Source of the DNA: Callorhinus ursinus
Lineage: Eukaryota; Chordata; Mammalia; Carnivora; Otariidae
Length of the DNA stretch: 64,000 nucleotides
Assembly (NCBI RefSeq): GCF_003265705.1
Contig: NW_020313285.1
Coordinates: 13,909,338-13,973,337, forward strand
Direction: 5' to 3'
The notes under the pieces are model-generated. The model did no database searches. It was not told where the DNA came from and saw nothing but the letters and a program-made list of their open reading frames with translations. Every line of letters begins with the position of its first letter. Position 1 is the stretch's first letter. The translations under genes were made by a program, and so were the position numbers. Shown piece after piece: positions 36,059 through 47,149 of this stretch.

Positions 36059-36379
36059 AAGTTACTTGGAATCAGATGTATCATTTTGAGGCTTACTTTT
36101 AAGCCTTGTTGGAATGAGTTCAAATCAGTTTTAATTACAGGGCTAATTTAGCCCCACTCCTTAGCATATAATTTTCTGAGAGCACTATCCAATGGCCTTT
36201 GAATTATGAGGTTCTTCTACTCTAGCTTGTGAGAATATGCAGCAGTTGAAATATTGTTCTATTTTCTGCTCCCACCCTCCCCAACCAGACTGTTGGTACT
36301 TTCTTCATACACCTGCACAAATCAGAACACAGACAACTACTTCAGAATTTTCTCAGCAAACATCCAGAGTTCTCTCTTT

Positions 36380-36815
36380 GTGATACGTCCACAAATTCTT
36401 TGATATTACTCCCATTAAATGGTAGAATTTCATTCTCTTCCCTTCACATAGTTAAACTTAGTGACCCATGTCTGACAAATAGACTGTGGCAGAAATGATG
36501 GTCATCAATTCCATGGTTAGGTTAGAAAAAAAAACACTGTGGCTTCTTTCTTGGGTATACTATTTTGCTCCCTCTTGGATAGCGGCTTCAAGGGAAGCCA
36601 GAATCTTCAGGCCAGTCAAGTCATCAGTGACTGTGGCCTGCAGCTCTAGCCACCTTCTGAGTTGCAACCTTATAAGAAATCTTAAACCACAATTATCCAG
36701 AGAAGCTCTCCCTGAATTCTTAACACTTAGAGATTGTGTTAGCAAATAAGTGTCTTTTTAAGATGCTAAGTTTTGGAGTAATTTGTTGTGTAGCAGTACA
36801 TAGCTCTTCCATATT
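36380..36815 (+). mobile_element. Ancient LTR-like repeat, copy 2 of 3
   Basis: Contains 'TTAGTGACCCATGTCTGACAAATAGACTGTGGCAGAAATGATGG', TTGCTCCCTCTTGGATAGCG, and ends 'GATGCTAAGTTTTGGAGTAATTTGTTGTGTAGCAG'. Same order as 4090-4548 and 41640-42345. Confidence 0.6.
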
Positions 36816-36831
36816 TGTTATCTTGAAGTAG

Positions 36832-37033
36832 TTTTTTTTTTGAGATTTTATTTATTTATTTGAGAGAGAGAGAGAGAGCCCGAGAGCAAAGGGAGGAGTG
36901 GAAGGAGAGGGTTAAGCAGACTCTGTGATGAACACAGAGCTTGATATGAGGCTTAATCTCCTCACCCTGAGATCATGAACTGAACCAAAATCAAGAGTTG
37001 GATGTCCAACCAACTGAGCCACCCAGGCTCCCC
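36832..37033 (-). mobile_element. Can-SINE, older subtype
   Basis: T-tail, GAGAGAGAGAGAGAGCCCGAG body, 'AACCAAAATCAAGAGTTGGATG' and head ending CCACCCAGGCTCCCC. The TSD is degenerate. Confidence 0.9.
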
Positions 37034-37081
37034 TTCAGGTAAGTATTTCTATAACAATAACTTAAATTGTCAGTGTAGCTT

Positions 37082-37650
37082 AATGAAATCTTGCCATTTG
37101 CAACGACGTGGATGGAACTGGAGGGTATTATGCTGAGTGAAATAAGTCAATCAGAGAAAGACATGTATCATATGATCTCACTGATATGAGGAATTCTTAA
37201 TCTCAGGAAACAAACTGAGGGTTGCTGGAATGGTGGGGGGTGGGAGGGATGGGGTGGCTGAGTGATAGACATTGGAGAGGGTATGTGCTATGGTGAGTGC
37301 TGTGAATTGTGTAATACTGTTGAATCACACACCTGTACCTCTGAAACAAATAATATATTATATGTTAAAAAAAAGAAGAAGATAGTAGGAAGGGTAAAAT
37401 GAAGGGGGGGGAATCAGAGGGGGAGACGAACCATGAGAGACTATGGACTCTGAGAAACAAACTGAGGGTTCTAGAGGGGAGCGGGGCGGGGGGATGGGTT
37501 AGCCTGGTGATGGGTATTAAAGAGGGCATGTTCTGCGTGGAGCACTGGGTGTTATACACAAACAATGAATCATGGAACACTACATCAAAAACTAAAGATG
37601 TAATGTATGGTGATTAACATAACATAATAAAATTTTTTAAAAAATTTAAA
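37082..37650 (+). mobile_element. 5'-truncated L1, sense, with degenerate 18-bp TSD
   Basis: Begins near the end of ORF2 (CTTGCCATTTGCAACGACGT), passes both 3' UTR modules that start GAAACAAACTGAGGGTT (about 37207 and 37456) and ends in ATAACATAATAAAATTTTTTAAAA. Flanks AAATTGTCAGTGTAGCTT and AAACTGTGAGTGTGGCTT are the TSD. Confidence 0.93.
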
Positions 37651-37739
37651 AAAACTGTGAGTGTGGCTTGAAGCTGGGTAGTGAGCTTTGAGGAGAGTAT
37701 TAGTGAAAGCCTAAAGTACCTTGAAGAAGGTTTACTTCA

Positions 37740-40310
37740 GGTTTTATTTTGAAATAATTTTGTACTCACAAAATTTGTAAATATAATACAAATATTTCTT
37801 ATCCACACTTCACTTTTTATCAGTGATAATGTCTTATATAACCATAACACATTATCAAAACAAGGAAATTGATATTGATATAAAAGATTATTTTTTATAT
37901 GTTTATTTTTTATATGTTTTATATGTTGTTATTATAAATAAACTACAGACTTTACTTGGATTTCACCAGCTTTGTGTGTGTGTGTGTGGTTCTGTGAAAT
38001 ATTATCATGTATTGATTTGTGTGACCAAAGCTATGATTAAGCTGCAGAACTATTTCATTATCACAGTGAAATTTCCTTTTGCCACATCTATATAGATACA
38101 AAGTCTAATCCCTGGCAGCAACTGCTATGTTCTCCATCACTATAATTTTGTCATTTCAAAAACAGTATGTAAATGGAATAATAGAGTATATGACATTTTG
38201 AGATTGACTTTCATTCAGCATCATACCTCTGAGATCCATTCAACAGTTCATTTATGTATGACAATTCCAGTTGATTCCACATGCTTGTTAGCACTTGGAG
38301 TTGTCAGTATTTTGTATTTTAGCCATTCTAACAGGCATCTCATGATATTTAATCATGGTTTTAATTTGCATTTCTTTACCAATTAATGATATTTAATACA
38401 TTTTCATGCGCTTATTTATCCTGCATATACTTGCTTTTCTAGTTTTTCCCCATTTTCTAGTTGGATTGTTTGTTTTCTTACAGTAAATTTGTAGATTTTT
38501 AAAAATATTCTGAATTTAAGTCCTTTGTCAGATACGTGGTTTTCAAATATCTTCTCCCAGTCTGTGGCCCAGTTTTATATTCTCTTAACAATCTTTTCCA
38601 GGAAAAAAAAAAAAGCTTTTAATTGAAGCCCAATCTATCACTTTTTGATGAATTTATTATTATTTTATTTCTGTTTCTAGAAAAGCACTCTTTGTTCTTT
38701 TCCAAAGAGCATGTTTAAGAACTCTTTAACTAAGTTACAAAGACCAACAATTTTGTTTCATATTTTCTTCTAGAAGTTTCATGTTTTATAGTCTTACATT
38801 TTATATTTAAATCTATGATCCATTTTGGATTAGTTTTTGTATCGGATATGAGATTCAAGTCGAGTGTTTTTATTTTGTCCTTAGTGTCAGTTGTTCTGAC
38901 CCCATTTGTTGAAAAAAAATCATCCTTTCTCCACTGAATTGCTTCTGTAACTTTGTCAAAAATCTGTTGACTGTACTTGTGTGGAAAATATTTCTGGGCT
39001 CTATTCTGTTCCATTGATCAATGGAATACCACAATCTCTTGGTTGCTGTAGCTGTGGATTAAACCATACTATGAGGTGGTATTCAGTCCTCAGGTGGTAT
39101 TTAGACTTTATTATCTTTTGTCAATATTTTTGCTTCTGTGGTTTCCGTGTATATTAAAAAAAACAATTTGTCTATATTTACAAAATAATTCTGCTGGGAT
39201 GTTGATAGGAATTGCTATACACAAAAAGAACATTTGGGCAGAATTGTCACTTCTTATATGCTTATTCTTCCAACTCACTACATCTCTACATTTACTGAGG
39301 TCTTTAATTTTTATTGTTTTGTGGCCTTCAGCATACAGATCCTGTATATATTTGATTAGACTTACACCTAAATATTTCATTGGGAGCTAATGTAAATGGT
39401 ATTGAATCTTAATTTTAGTTGCCAGTTGATCATTGCTAGTATATAAAAATACAGTTGATTTCTGGTGTTGACCTTGTATCCTGTGACCTTGCTCATTACT
39501 CTAGGAATTGTTTTGCATTCATTTTGAGAATTATCTACATGGGCAATCATGTCATTGGCAAACAGAGACAGCTTTATATATCCTTTTCCAATTTGTATTA
39601 CTTGTACTTCTTTTAAGTGCTTTATTGCACTGGTTAGGATTCCCAATACTATGCTGAATAGGAGTGGTGAGCATGGACATCCATGACTTGGTCTCAGTTT
39701 TAGAGGGATAGTATTCAGTCTTCCATTCTCAGCTGTAGTTTTAAAAAACAGATATTCTTTTCCCAGTTGAAGAATTTCACTTCTGTTCCTATTTCAGTTT
39801 GCTGAGAGTTTTAATCATAAACAGATGTTGAATTTTGTTAAATGCCCTTTCTGCATCAGTTGGTATAGTCATACAGGTTTTCTTCTGTAGCCTGTTGTTA
39901 TAATGGATTACACTGATTGATTTTAGAGTATTGAACCAGCCTTGCATTCCTCAAATACATCTCATGGGCCATATTACATTATTCTGTTGATATATTGCTG
40001 AATTCATTTTACTAATAGTTTGTTGATTTTATATCTATATTCATGATATATATTAATCTGTATTTTGACTTTTTGTACTGACTTTCTCTGGATTTGGTAT
40101 GAAGGTAATGCCAGCTTCATAAATTAAGTTGCAAAGTTCTATTTTCTGGGAAAGATGATGTGGAATTGGTGTTACTTTAAAAATAAATGTTTAGTAATCA
40201 CTGAAAGCATCTGGAACTAGAGATTTCTTTTTCCAAAGTTTTGAAACTACAAATGTAATTTCTTTAATACTTTGAAAAGGTTTCTAGTTTAAGCCGTATG
40301 AGCTTGGATT
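37740..40310 (-). mobile_element. Long old L1 relic, antisense ORF2
   Basis: About 2.5 kb of continuous antisense L1. Readable minus-strand fragments include a block at 38730-39014 (QKYFPHKYSQQIFDKVTEAI, the conserved region after RT) and one at 39377-39646 carrying KLSLFANDMIAHV, where the RT active-site block [YF]ADD has become FAND. Many stops and indels; non-functional. The 3' limit near 37740 is approximate. Confidence 0.8.
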
Positions 40311-41639
40311 GGGCTATAGCTGAGGGTTGTAGTAAAATGAGGTAAATATTGTAAACTAAAGAAAAGAAAATCTTTGTAATACGTTGACACTAAATTTAGC
40401 AAGACTGCTGTCTGCTATAGCAAATGGGCCTGATGTACTGGTTCATCAAGCTAAGGGGATTTCCAAAAATCTTGGAAGTTGCTACCTGGTGTTTTCTTGC
40501 CTATAGAAAGTGTGAAAGGAGGGGGAGAAACTAAATGAGGCTGTTTCAAAAAGCAGCCAGGACCTGATGGCTTTGGACCTTTTAAGCTTCTTTTTCTGTA
40601 AACTCATGCTAAAATTAAGAAGAAATTGCATCAGAACAAAAATGAAATATGGGGCATTTTCAGGAAAGAATGGCATAATGATGAAGCCAAAGGTGTAACT
40701 ATAAAATCCTTTGTTAAGAACTCATTGAGATTGAACTTGGACATTCAGAGCATTTTTGTGTCAGAGTGAAGGTCCTCTAAAGTGTTTACGTTGTGTCTCC
40801 TGGATCCTTTCAACCAAACACTAGGAATTCTAACAAGTCTAAGAACACTTCTTAGTGTTCTCATCAGCTTCTCATCAGAAACTGAGGTAGAGAAGGGTTT
40901 ATCTTAAAGAGATCTGAAGGTGTGGCTTTTGTCTCATAGATTGAAAGTGAAACCCATGAAGATTCACAGAATACTTGCAAAGTTTGAAAAACAGTTAAAT
41001 GTGAAGAATATTTCTGGACAAAAGGGGCGGAGACTATATAAAATGATATGGAGTTGCTGGATCCATAAATTCTACTGTCGGGAAGCCAATTGAGAAAACT
41101 AATCAGTTTTAAATGCATACCATCTTTCATAAAAATGGAAGGATGACTCAGAGTAGAAACCAGTTCCCAGGGGGAAGACCCAGCACCATGGAGAATTATT
41201 CCCAGACCTTGAGACGTAATCAAGGAACTTTAAACATTTTCCTGTGGGATTTCAGATTTGCCGTAGACCAGTAGCCCCTTCTGTGGACCACTGCACCAGT
41301 GACTCTTTTGTTCTTCCTCTTTTCCTTCCTTTTGAATAGAAACAGCTAGAGCAGCTATCCCTGCCTGTCCCACCACCGTATGTTGGGTGTATGGGAGGCA
41401 AATATACTGTTCCTTTAGTTTCACAAGTCTATAGAGGGAGAAAGACTGAATTCGAGGAGCTCTACCTCACGAATGATGCTGAAAACATTTATGCACACCT
41501 GATGTGGTTTAGATAGTGAGATTCTGGACTTTGAGGGGATGCTTTAATAGGATGAGCCTTTTGAGGGCCTTGGGAGGGGATGAGTGCATTCTGCACATGG
41601 AAGAAATGCAAATAATTTATGGCAAGGGGGCATAAATGC
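40311..41639. other. Unassigned, possibly LTR-retroelement internal sequence
   Basis: Between an L1 relic and LTR-like copy 3. The sequence has no open frame of note: 40864-41223 (-) is 119 codons without a recognised domain. It may be the internal part of the element whose LTR follows, but no match could be checked. Confidence 0.3.
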
Positions 41640-42345
41640 CCTCTGATGGTTTTTAAAATATGTCCATGAATTCTCTGATACTTCTCCTTCTCACTGTGGG
41701 CTAGACTTAGTGACTTGCTTCTCTTTTTAAAGATTTTATTTATTTTGAGAGAGCGAGAGAGCACAGATGTATGAAAGAGGGAGACAGAGAATGAGCAGGG
41801 GGAGGGGAAGGAGCAGAGGGAGATGCAGACTCCCTGCTGAGCATGGGCCTGACCTGGGGCTCGATCCTAGGACTCTGGGATCATGATGGGAGCGCAGAAG
41901 GCAGACACTTAACTGACTGAGACACCCAGGTGCCCCAGTGATTTGCTTCTTATGAACAGAATATGGCAGAAATAATGATAGGTCATTTTCAATATTGGGT
42001 TATAAAAAGACCAACTCTTGCAGTGTGGGTGCACTCTCTCTCTTGGATCATTTGTTCTGAGAGAACACACGCAATGAGCAGCCAGATGGAGAGGTCCATG
42101 TGGCAAGTTTCCTGCCAACAGCCATGTGATTTAGAAAACAGAACCTCTATCTGCAGTTAAGTCTTTAGAAACAATAGTTCTGGCCAAGAGTTTGGCTGCC
42201 ATCTTGTGAGAGACCCTGAGCCAGAAATATCCAGCTTAGCTACTCCTAGATTCCTGATGCTCAAAAATGAAGTGAGGTGATAAATATTTACTGTTTTAAG
42301 CTGCTCAGTTTGTTATGTAGCAGTAGAAGACTACTATACTCTCCA
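41640..42345 (+). mobile_element. Ancient LTR-like repeat, copy 3 of 3, split by a SINE
   Basis: The most complete copy: 'GTGGGCTAGACTTAGTGACTTGCTTCT' (then SINE), 'ATGAACAGAATATGGCAGAAATAATG', CTCTCTCTTGGATCATTTG, 'GCCATCTTGTGAGAGACCCTGAGCCAG' and 'GATAAATATTTACTGTTTTAAGCTGC...GTTATGTAGCAGTAGAAG'. Probably a MaLR/ERVL-class LTR; the name is not asserted. Confidence 0.6.
41723..41936 (-). mobile_element. Can-SINE nested in LTR-like repeat, with TSD
   Basis: T-tail, GAGAGAGCGAGAGAGCACAG body and head ending ACACCCAGGTGCCCC. The TSD AGTGACTTGCTTCT / AGTGATTTGCTTCT (41709-41722, 41937-41950) proves insertion into the older repeat. Confidence 0.94.
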
Positions 42346-43282
42346 TGCTGCTCCCTCCTCTCTGGCACTCTGACCTGTAAATTCTAGTCATCTTGTCGTG
42401 TCTTCTCTACTCAGTTCGTCTTCAGGATTCTGTTTGGATTTCTCCTCACTGTGCAGAAGCCTCTTCACACAACCCAGTGAAAACATTCCTTGTATTTTCT
42501 TAATATTTTAAGGTTTTTTGAAAGGGAGGGGATTTAAGATAAGCTTTAGGTTGTGAGAGGCTTGGGGCCAATGAGTTGAGAGAATGAGGAAGGGCTGAAG
42601 GCATCAAAGCCCACTTTCTGTGTAGAGAATCATGGTTTATAAAATGCAACATGTGAGCACCTTGTGCATAACAACAGTTGGTTCCACTTACTCTGATGCT
42701 TTGTCACTTATCTCCACCCCACAAAAGCTGTGCTTGGTTGATGCTAGCTACCATCTGGTGACATATGTAGTGACCTGTCTTAAGCAACATATTTTTCCCA
42801 GCTGCTCCTTTCTTCCCTCTGAGGTTAGTCATGCACACATATGTCACAGTCCTGCCTTTTCTCCTTGATTTCACCATGCACAATTTACTCAATTCCGAAT
42901 CAGGCTAGTTCTTTCTTTCACATACATGCATACACACTCAAACCCACTTTAACGGATGCTCTTATTTGCACATCTAAGTCTCTTTAGTTAGAGCACAAAA
43001 ACTTCCTCCACGTCCTTTCTCTATGAAGCTTGTTCTTTCTGAAGCCAGATAAATCAGCTGATAGTAGCTGATCACCAACAGAGTTAGTGTTGTAATTCTG
43101 GATTAAGGAACTAGAATTGGAATGAAATACCATACAGAAATCAATTTCTTTCATCTTCTAAATGATCTTAGAGAATCCCCTTAGAATCTCTACACCTATT
43201 CAGTATAAATCATTGAATTAGACAGGGTGTTATTTACAAAAAATTCTCTCTCTATATATGTAATATATACATATGTATATGA
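42346..43282. other. Intergenic, nothing assigned
   Basis: No gene. The 78-codon frame at 42632-42868 has no recognised feature. A TA-rich patch precedes the next SINE. Confidence 0.45.
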
Positions 43283-43402
43283 GGGGCACCTGGCTGGCTC
43301 AGTCGGTGGAGCATGCAACTCTTGATCTTGGGGTTTTGAGTTTGAGCCCCACGTTGAGTATAGAGATTACTTAAAAATCAAATCTCAAAAAAATAAAAAA
43401 AG
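43283..43402 (+). mobile_element. Can-SINE, short older subtype
   Basis: GAGGGGCACCTGGCTGGCTC head, then 'GGAGCATGCAACTCTTGATCTTGGGG' and 'GAGCCCCACGTTGAG', ending in an A-rich tail without the CT-rich body. This is the same subtype as 5165-5280. Confidence 0.9.
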
Positions 43403-44600
43403 ATATAGAAAAGAAATCCTACCTTTCCAAAAAAAATGATAGGCTAGTAGAAGAAATATGTACACGATGTACACAAAACCACATGATTTATAAAAGTCTT
43501 AGAAAATATACAAATAAATTACAACAGTATTTCAAATGGGAGAAAGATCAGAATTAACTGGGAATTAGGCAAAACTTTCTGTAACAATTACTATTAATCT
43601 CTACCATTAGGGATTGGTAGGGATCATGTGTGTATAGGGACAAAAAAGGACAGAGATAGGAATTTACATTGGCAACCTGTGCTTCTGAGCATATTTAACC
43701 TAATCATATAGCTCATCTAGGAATCACAAATGTATTCCAGGAAATAAAGACAATATACATTCCTTCTCCAATTTTACCCTTATATTTTTGTTGTCACTGT
43801 TGTTCAAATTATATAAGAAACATTTTATTTAAGTCGTATACTCTAGTGGAGGTGTTTCGGTAAAACTAGCCGTCTGCCTTAATACTTGCTATATTTGTTA
43901 AAAATAACTGCCTTTGATTTCTTGCCTAGTTTTAAGTCTGTATAATTGAGTCCTATAAAAAGGAGTGTGTAGGTTTCTAAGTAACCCAGATATTTCTTGA
44001 ATGTCTGGAAATCCACACCCACCCTAGTTGCCCCGGTTTTAGGGATTTTACAAGACAAGGTTTGGAGGCAAAGCACTCTTGACAAACACACCTAGAGTGT
44101 CTTCGTGTTTGTTTTTAAGCTCAGGACAACTCAAAGAAAAGTATTCTAGGACCCAGCTTATTCAAACAATGGCTTTCCTTTGAAATAAGATAGTCTGTCT
44201 CCCTTAAAGGCATAGTAGTCACCTTTGACACAAGGAACAGAAGGTAAAATAACAAAGGATGTGGGGAACCAATCTCCCAGTGCTGGAATTTTAAAAAATA
44301 CTGATTTGCATTAACTCAATTTTAGGTGACTGGCCTAGTCCAGAGGATACCTATGGAAGGTTAGATCAAACCCTCTTGAGTCTGATGTGAAAGGTTTGGT
44401 GTGGCCAAGGAAGAGGTGTGCAAAAGGGAGTGGGTACCATGAAGATCTGCAACAAAGGAAGCAAGAATATTTAAGTTTGCATTTTTCCCCAAAAGACAGA
44501 AAGAACAAAGATACATTTTTAATGTACAAAAAAGGCAAAATAATCTCACCTTATCTGAGATCTTTAGCATACAATATTTAATGTCAGTCCTTTTAATCTC
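43403..44600. other. Intergenic, nothing assigned
   Basis: AT-rich, no recognised repeat or gene. Confidence 0.45.
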
Positions 44601-44607
44601 ACCCTTG

Positions 44608-44670
44608 TTATGAGAGAGAGAGAGAGAGAGTGTGTGAGAGAGCAAGAGGAGGGGAGGGGGGCGGAAATTG
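44608..44670 (+). repeat. GA-rich simple repeat
   Basis: (GA)n with a TGTGTGAGAG interruption, then a G-rich purine tract. Confidence 0.85.
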
Positions 44671-44973
44671 ATAGCAATGATGACCGGGAAGCCTGAAAGA
44701 TAAGGTGGTATAAGGGGCTCTGAAATGTCAGGGTTCTACTGTCCTGGGAACCTTTGAAGCACACTCCATGACGAATTACATTATCTCCAGGCTTAGAAAA
44801 TCCCTACAAAGATGGATAGAAAAACCAAACGTCTTTGGAAAGCGGGGCCACAGCTTTGTGCTCCAGCCTGCAGTAAGTTCTGCTTTGTGTGATGTGAGGA
44901 TGGGGGGGTGGGTGGAGAGAACCAGGGGCTGGGATGGACTGGAGAGGCGCTTCTACCTGCACACACCTCAGCC

Positions 44974-44995
44974 GGGGGTTGGGGGTGGGAGTGGG
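44974..44995 (+). promoter_or_regulatory. Canonical G-quadruplex motif upstream of ADAMTS19
   Basis: Four G runs of 5, 5, 3 and 3 are separated by loops TT, T and AGT. This meets the G3+N1-7 rule with very short loops. It lies about 820 bases upstream of the start codon, just outside the CpG island edge. Folding and any promoter role are inference. Confidence 0.6.
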
Positions 44996-45796
44996 TACTG
45001 AATAAGGATGCAAATCGGCCTCCCTAGAGTGGCCAATCAGGAGTCAGGTGAGGGAATTTGGGTCCCCACCCCAACTGGGTGTGTAAGCACGTGTGTGGTG
45101 TTCTGGGACCTTTGTCCCACAAAGTCACACGAGGCGGGCACCCCTTGCTCCATTTTTCTTGTCAGATCTGCGTGAATCTTTTCTCCTCCACACCCACCTC
45201 GCGAGTCGTGTCTCCTCATCCCGCCACAAATTCCCCCCCGCGCCTCTCAGGGTAAGAGCTTGCAGCACTCCGGCCCCGAGTCGTGTGCGGAGCTTGGCAC
45301 ACCGGGTTGCTGGGAACGGCCCCTGGCAGTTCCGCGCGGGTGCAGGCGGCGAGCCACGGCTGGGACACCACGGCGCTCCTGCCCGCGCGGGCCAGTCCTC
45401 CGCCTGTCCGGAGGCAGCCCTGCCCGCCTCGCGCCTGCCGGCTCGCTCCTGAACTTTGGGTCTATCCTGTGGGGCTCCGGAAACTCTCGCAACGTTCCAG
45501 AACACAGAAAATAGACTCATCACCTAATTCGCCAGGGAGCCAGAGCGCTGCGGGGCCGCGGCGCTGCCTGCCCCCGCTCCTCCCCCCCCCCACCCCCGCC
45601 CGGGCTCGAGCAGCCTCTCGGAGTCACACAGCACCCCCCCTCCCACCCCCCGGCAGACAAAGGGCCTGGGCAAACTCGCCGCCTGGCCTCCTTGCGCTCC
45701 GGGGAGGCGGCGGCGCCCGCGGTGGATCGCGCAAGGAGGCGCGCGCGGGGCAGGGAGCCGCGGCCGCGGGAGCGCGGTCCCGGAAAGAGCCTCGAG

Positions 45797-45869
45797 ATGC
45801 GCCTTACTCACATCTGCTGCTGCTGCCTCCTTTACCAGCTGGGGGTCTTGTCGAATGGGATCGTTTCAG
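45797..45869 (+). CDS. ADAMTS19: ADAMTS19 exon 1 coding part: start codon and signal peptide
   Basis: The ATG at 45797 opens a 24-codon segment beginning MRLTHICCCCLLYQLG, a short hydrophobic, cysteine-rich secretory signal peptide that matches the N-terminus I know for ADAMTS19, a secreted zinc metalloprotease with thrombospondin repeats. The first base of codon 25 (45869) is followed at once by GTGAGT, a consensus splice donor, so the exon ends in phase 1. The start has G at -3 and C at +4, an adequate but not optimal Kozak context. The frame stays open upstream to at least 45692 without an ATG, so this is the first plausible start. The exon sits inside a strong CpG island with no TATA box. 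The transcription start, and so the 5' UTR length, cannot be placed from sequence. Confidence 0.93.
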
Positions 45870-46490
45870 GTGAGTTCTGCCGAGACTTTCGGCTGGCTTT
45901 CCAACTTCCCCAGCGGAAACCGGGAACGCACGGGGAGGCAGGGCTGGTGCAGCCGGTGCGCGGTGAGCAGGACTCAGTGAGTAGCAATAAAAAGGAGCGT
46001 GCGGGTGCAGATTGAAGGGGTCATGCTCGAGCGAAATGCACTTCTCTCGACCTCATTTTAAGCATCGTGGAATTAATGAGAGCAGTAATGTATGCAAAGG
46101 TACGTTTACAGCACCTGGAGGAAAATGGGGAAGCACAGCAATTGATAGCGATGCTTTGCTCTGACGTATAACTTAAGAAAATAATTTATCTGTGTTGGAG
46201 TCTTTGCACCGGTTTTCCTTCACCAACTAAGTGCTGTCACCAAACGTTGCGGCCCCACTCCTTCACCCCTCCCCCCCCATATAATCGTACTTTTATTTTG
46301 GAAAATGCTGGGGTCTGTAATCTGATCGCAAGGCTTCAGGGGTTGCAAGAGTTTCAGGGGCTAGACGGGTGGTCTCCAACACATTAACACGAGAGCCTTG
46401 GGTCTGAACCGAGTGTGAGCCTGGGAATGCTTGTGCTACTGGAACCGCGGCACTTTACGCCCCGCACTTCTCTGTCTGCCCCGCCCGCAG
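45870..46490 (+). other. ADAMTS19: ADAMTS19 intron 1 (621 bases)
   Basis: The interval is bounded by GTGAGT at 45870 and CCGCCCGCAG at 46481-46490 and is phase 1. Its first and last thirds are CpG-rich, while the middle (about 46020-46380) is AT-richer, with a C8 run near 46270. No repeat or second gene is seen in it. Confidence 0.9.
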
Positions 46491-47149
46491 GGCTGCAGTT
46501 CGCCCCCGACCGCGAGGAGTGGGAAGTCGTGTTTCCTGCACTCTGGCGCCGGGAGCCAGTGGACGCGGCCGGCGGCAGCGGGGGCAGCGCGGACCCAGGC
46601 TCGGTGCGCGGCGGAAGCGCCCGGGCGCAGGCGGCCGGCAGCTCACGCGAGGTGCGCTCCGTGGCCCCGGCGCCGCGGGTGGAACCCGCGGAGGGCCAGT
46701 CCGAGCCCCAGCCACAGCCTCGGCCGCCGTCGCCGCGGGCGGGAGAGGAGGACGAGGAGTTCGAGTCGCAGGAACTGCCGCGGGGATCCAGCGGGGCTGC
46801 CGCCCTGTCCCCGGGCGCCCCGGCCTCGTGGCAGCCGCCGCCCCCACAGCCACCCCCGTCTCCTCCCCCGGGCCAGGAAGCCGAGCCGGACGGCGACGAG
46901 GTACTGCTGCGGATCCCGGCCTTCTCCCGGGACCTGTACCTGCTGCTCCGGAGAGATGGCCGCTTCCTGGCGCCGCGCTTCGCGGTGGAACAGCGGCCGA
47001 GTCCCGGCCCCGGCCCCGGCCCCGGCCCCACGCGGGCAGCAGCCGCCCCGCGCCCTCCGGCGCCGCCCGACGCCTCCTGCTTCTACACCGGAGCGGTGCT
47101 GCGGCACCCGGGCTCGCTGGCCTCTTTCAGCACCTGTGGGGGTGGCCTG
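46491..47149 (+). CDS. ADAMTS19: ADAMTS19 exon 2: propeptide (partial protein, residues 25-244)
   Basis: A CCGCCCGCAG acceptor ends at 46490 and a GTAAGC donor starts at 47150. The 659-base exon completes split codon 25 and encodes 219 further codons, ending in phase 0. It starts LQFAPDREEWEVVFPALWRR and continues into the reprolysin-type propeptide, which keeps the secreted protease latent. Low-complexity Gly/Ser, acidic (about 108-118) and Pro-rich (about 137-152) linkers precede the conserved core DEVLLRIPAFSRDLYLLLRR (about 158-177), a Gly-Pro run at 196-204 and the propeptide cysteines in SCFYTG and FSTCGGGL. The signal, exon phases and motifs match ADAMTS19, where the next exon continues with the furin site and catalytic domain; that exon is not in this window. 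The human protein is about 1200 residues, so roughly one fifth is here. Longer ORFs across this GC-rich exon on either strand are shadows. Confidence 0.94.
47003..47029 (+). repeat. CCCCGG hexanucleotide tract in the ADAMTS19 coding exon
   Basis: A run of CCCGG followed by three CCCCGG units and CCCC encodes alternating Pro-Gly (residues about 196-204). It sits in the variable linker between two conserved propeptide blocks. From memory the human protein has a shorter Gly-Pro run here. Confidence 0.8.

Larger units (their letters stand above)
35000..36380 (-). mobile_element. Ancient L1M 5' region (antisense), interrupted
   Basis: The reverse complement of an old L1 5' UTR/ORF1 region: 'AACAATTTTCAGCCTAATTTCTTCAAATAG', TCTCCTATAACTGCAGTTCC, 'GGATATCTTCATGGCTGCTTTC'. 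A GT microsatellite and a Can-SINE lie inside it. No coding frame remains. Confidence 0.55.

Noticed and set aside
45283..45873. 196-codon plus-strand frame across the CpG island and exon 1
   Set aside because: It is out of frame with the ADAMTS19 start, is Pro/Ala/Arg-rich and has no recognised domain. It is a GC artefact.
46384..47031. 215-codon minus-strand frame opposite ADAMTS19 exon 2
   Set aside because: Long frames are expected by chance in GC-rich coding DNA. Its Gly/Ser/Arg composition mirrors the sense Pro/Ala-rich exon and it has no domain.
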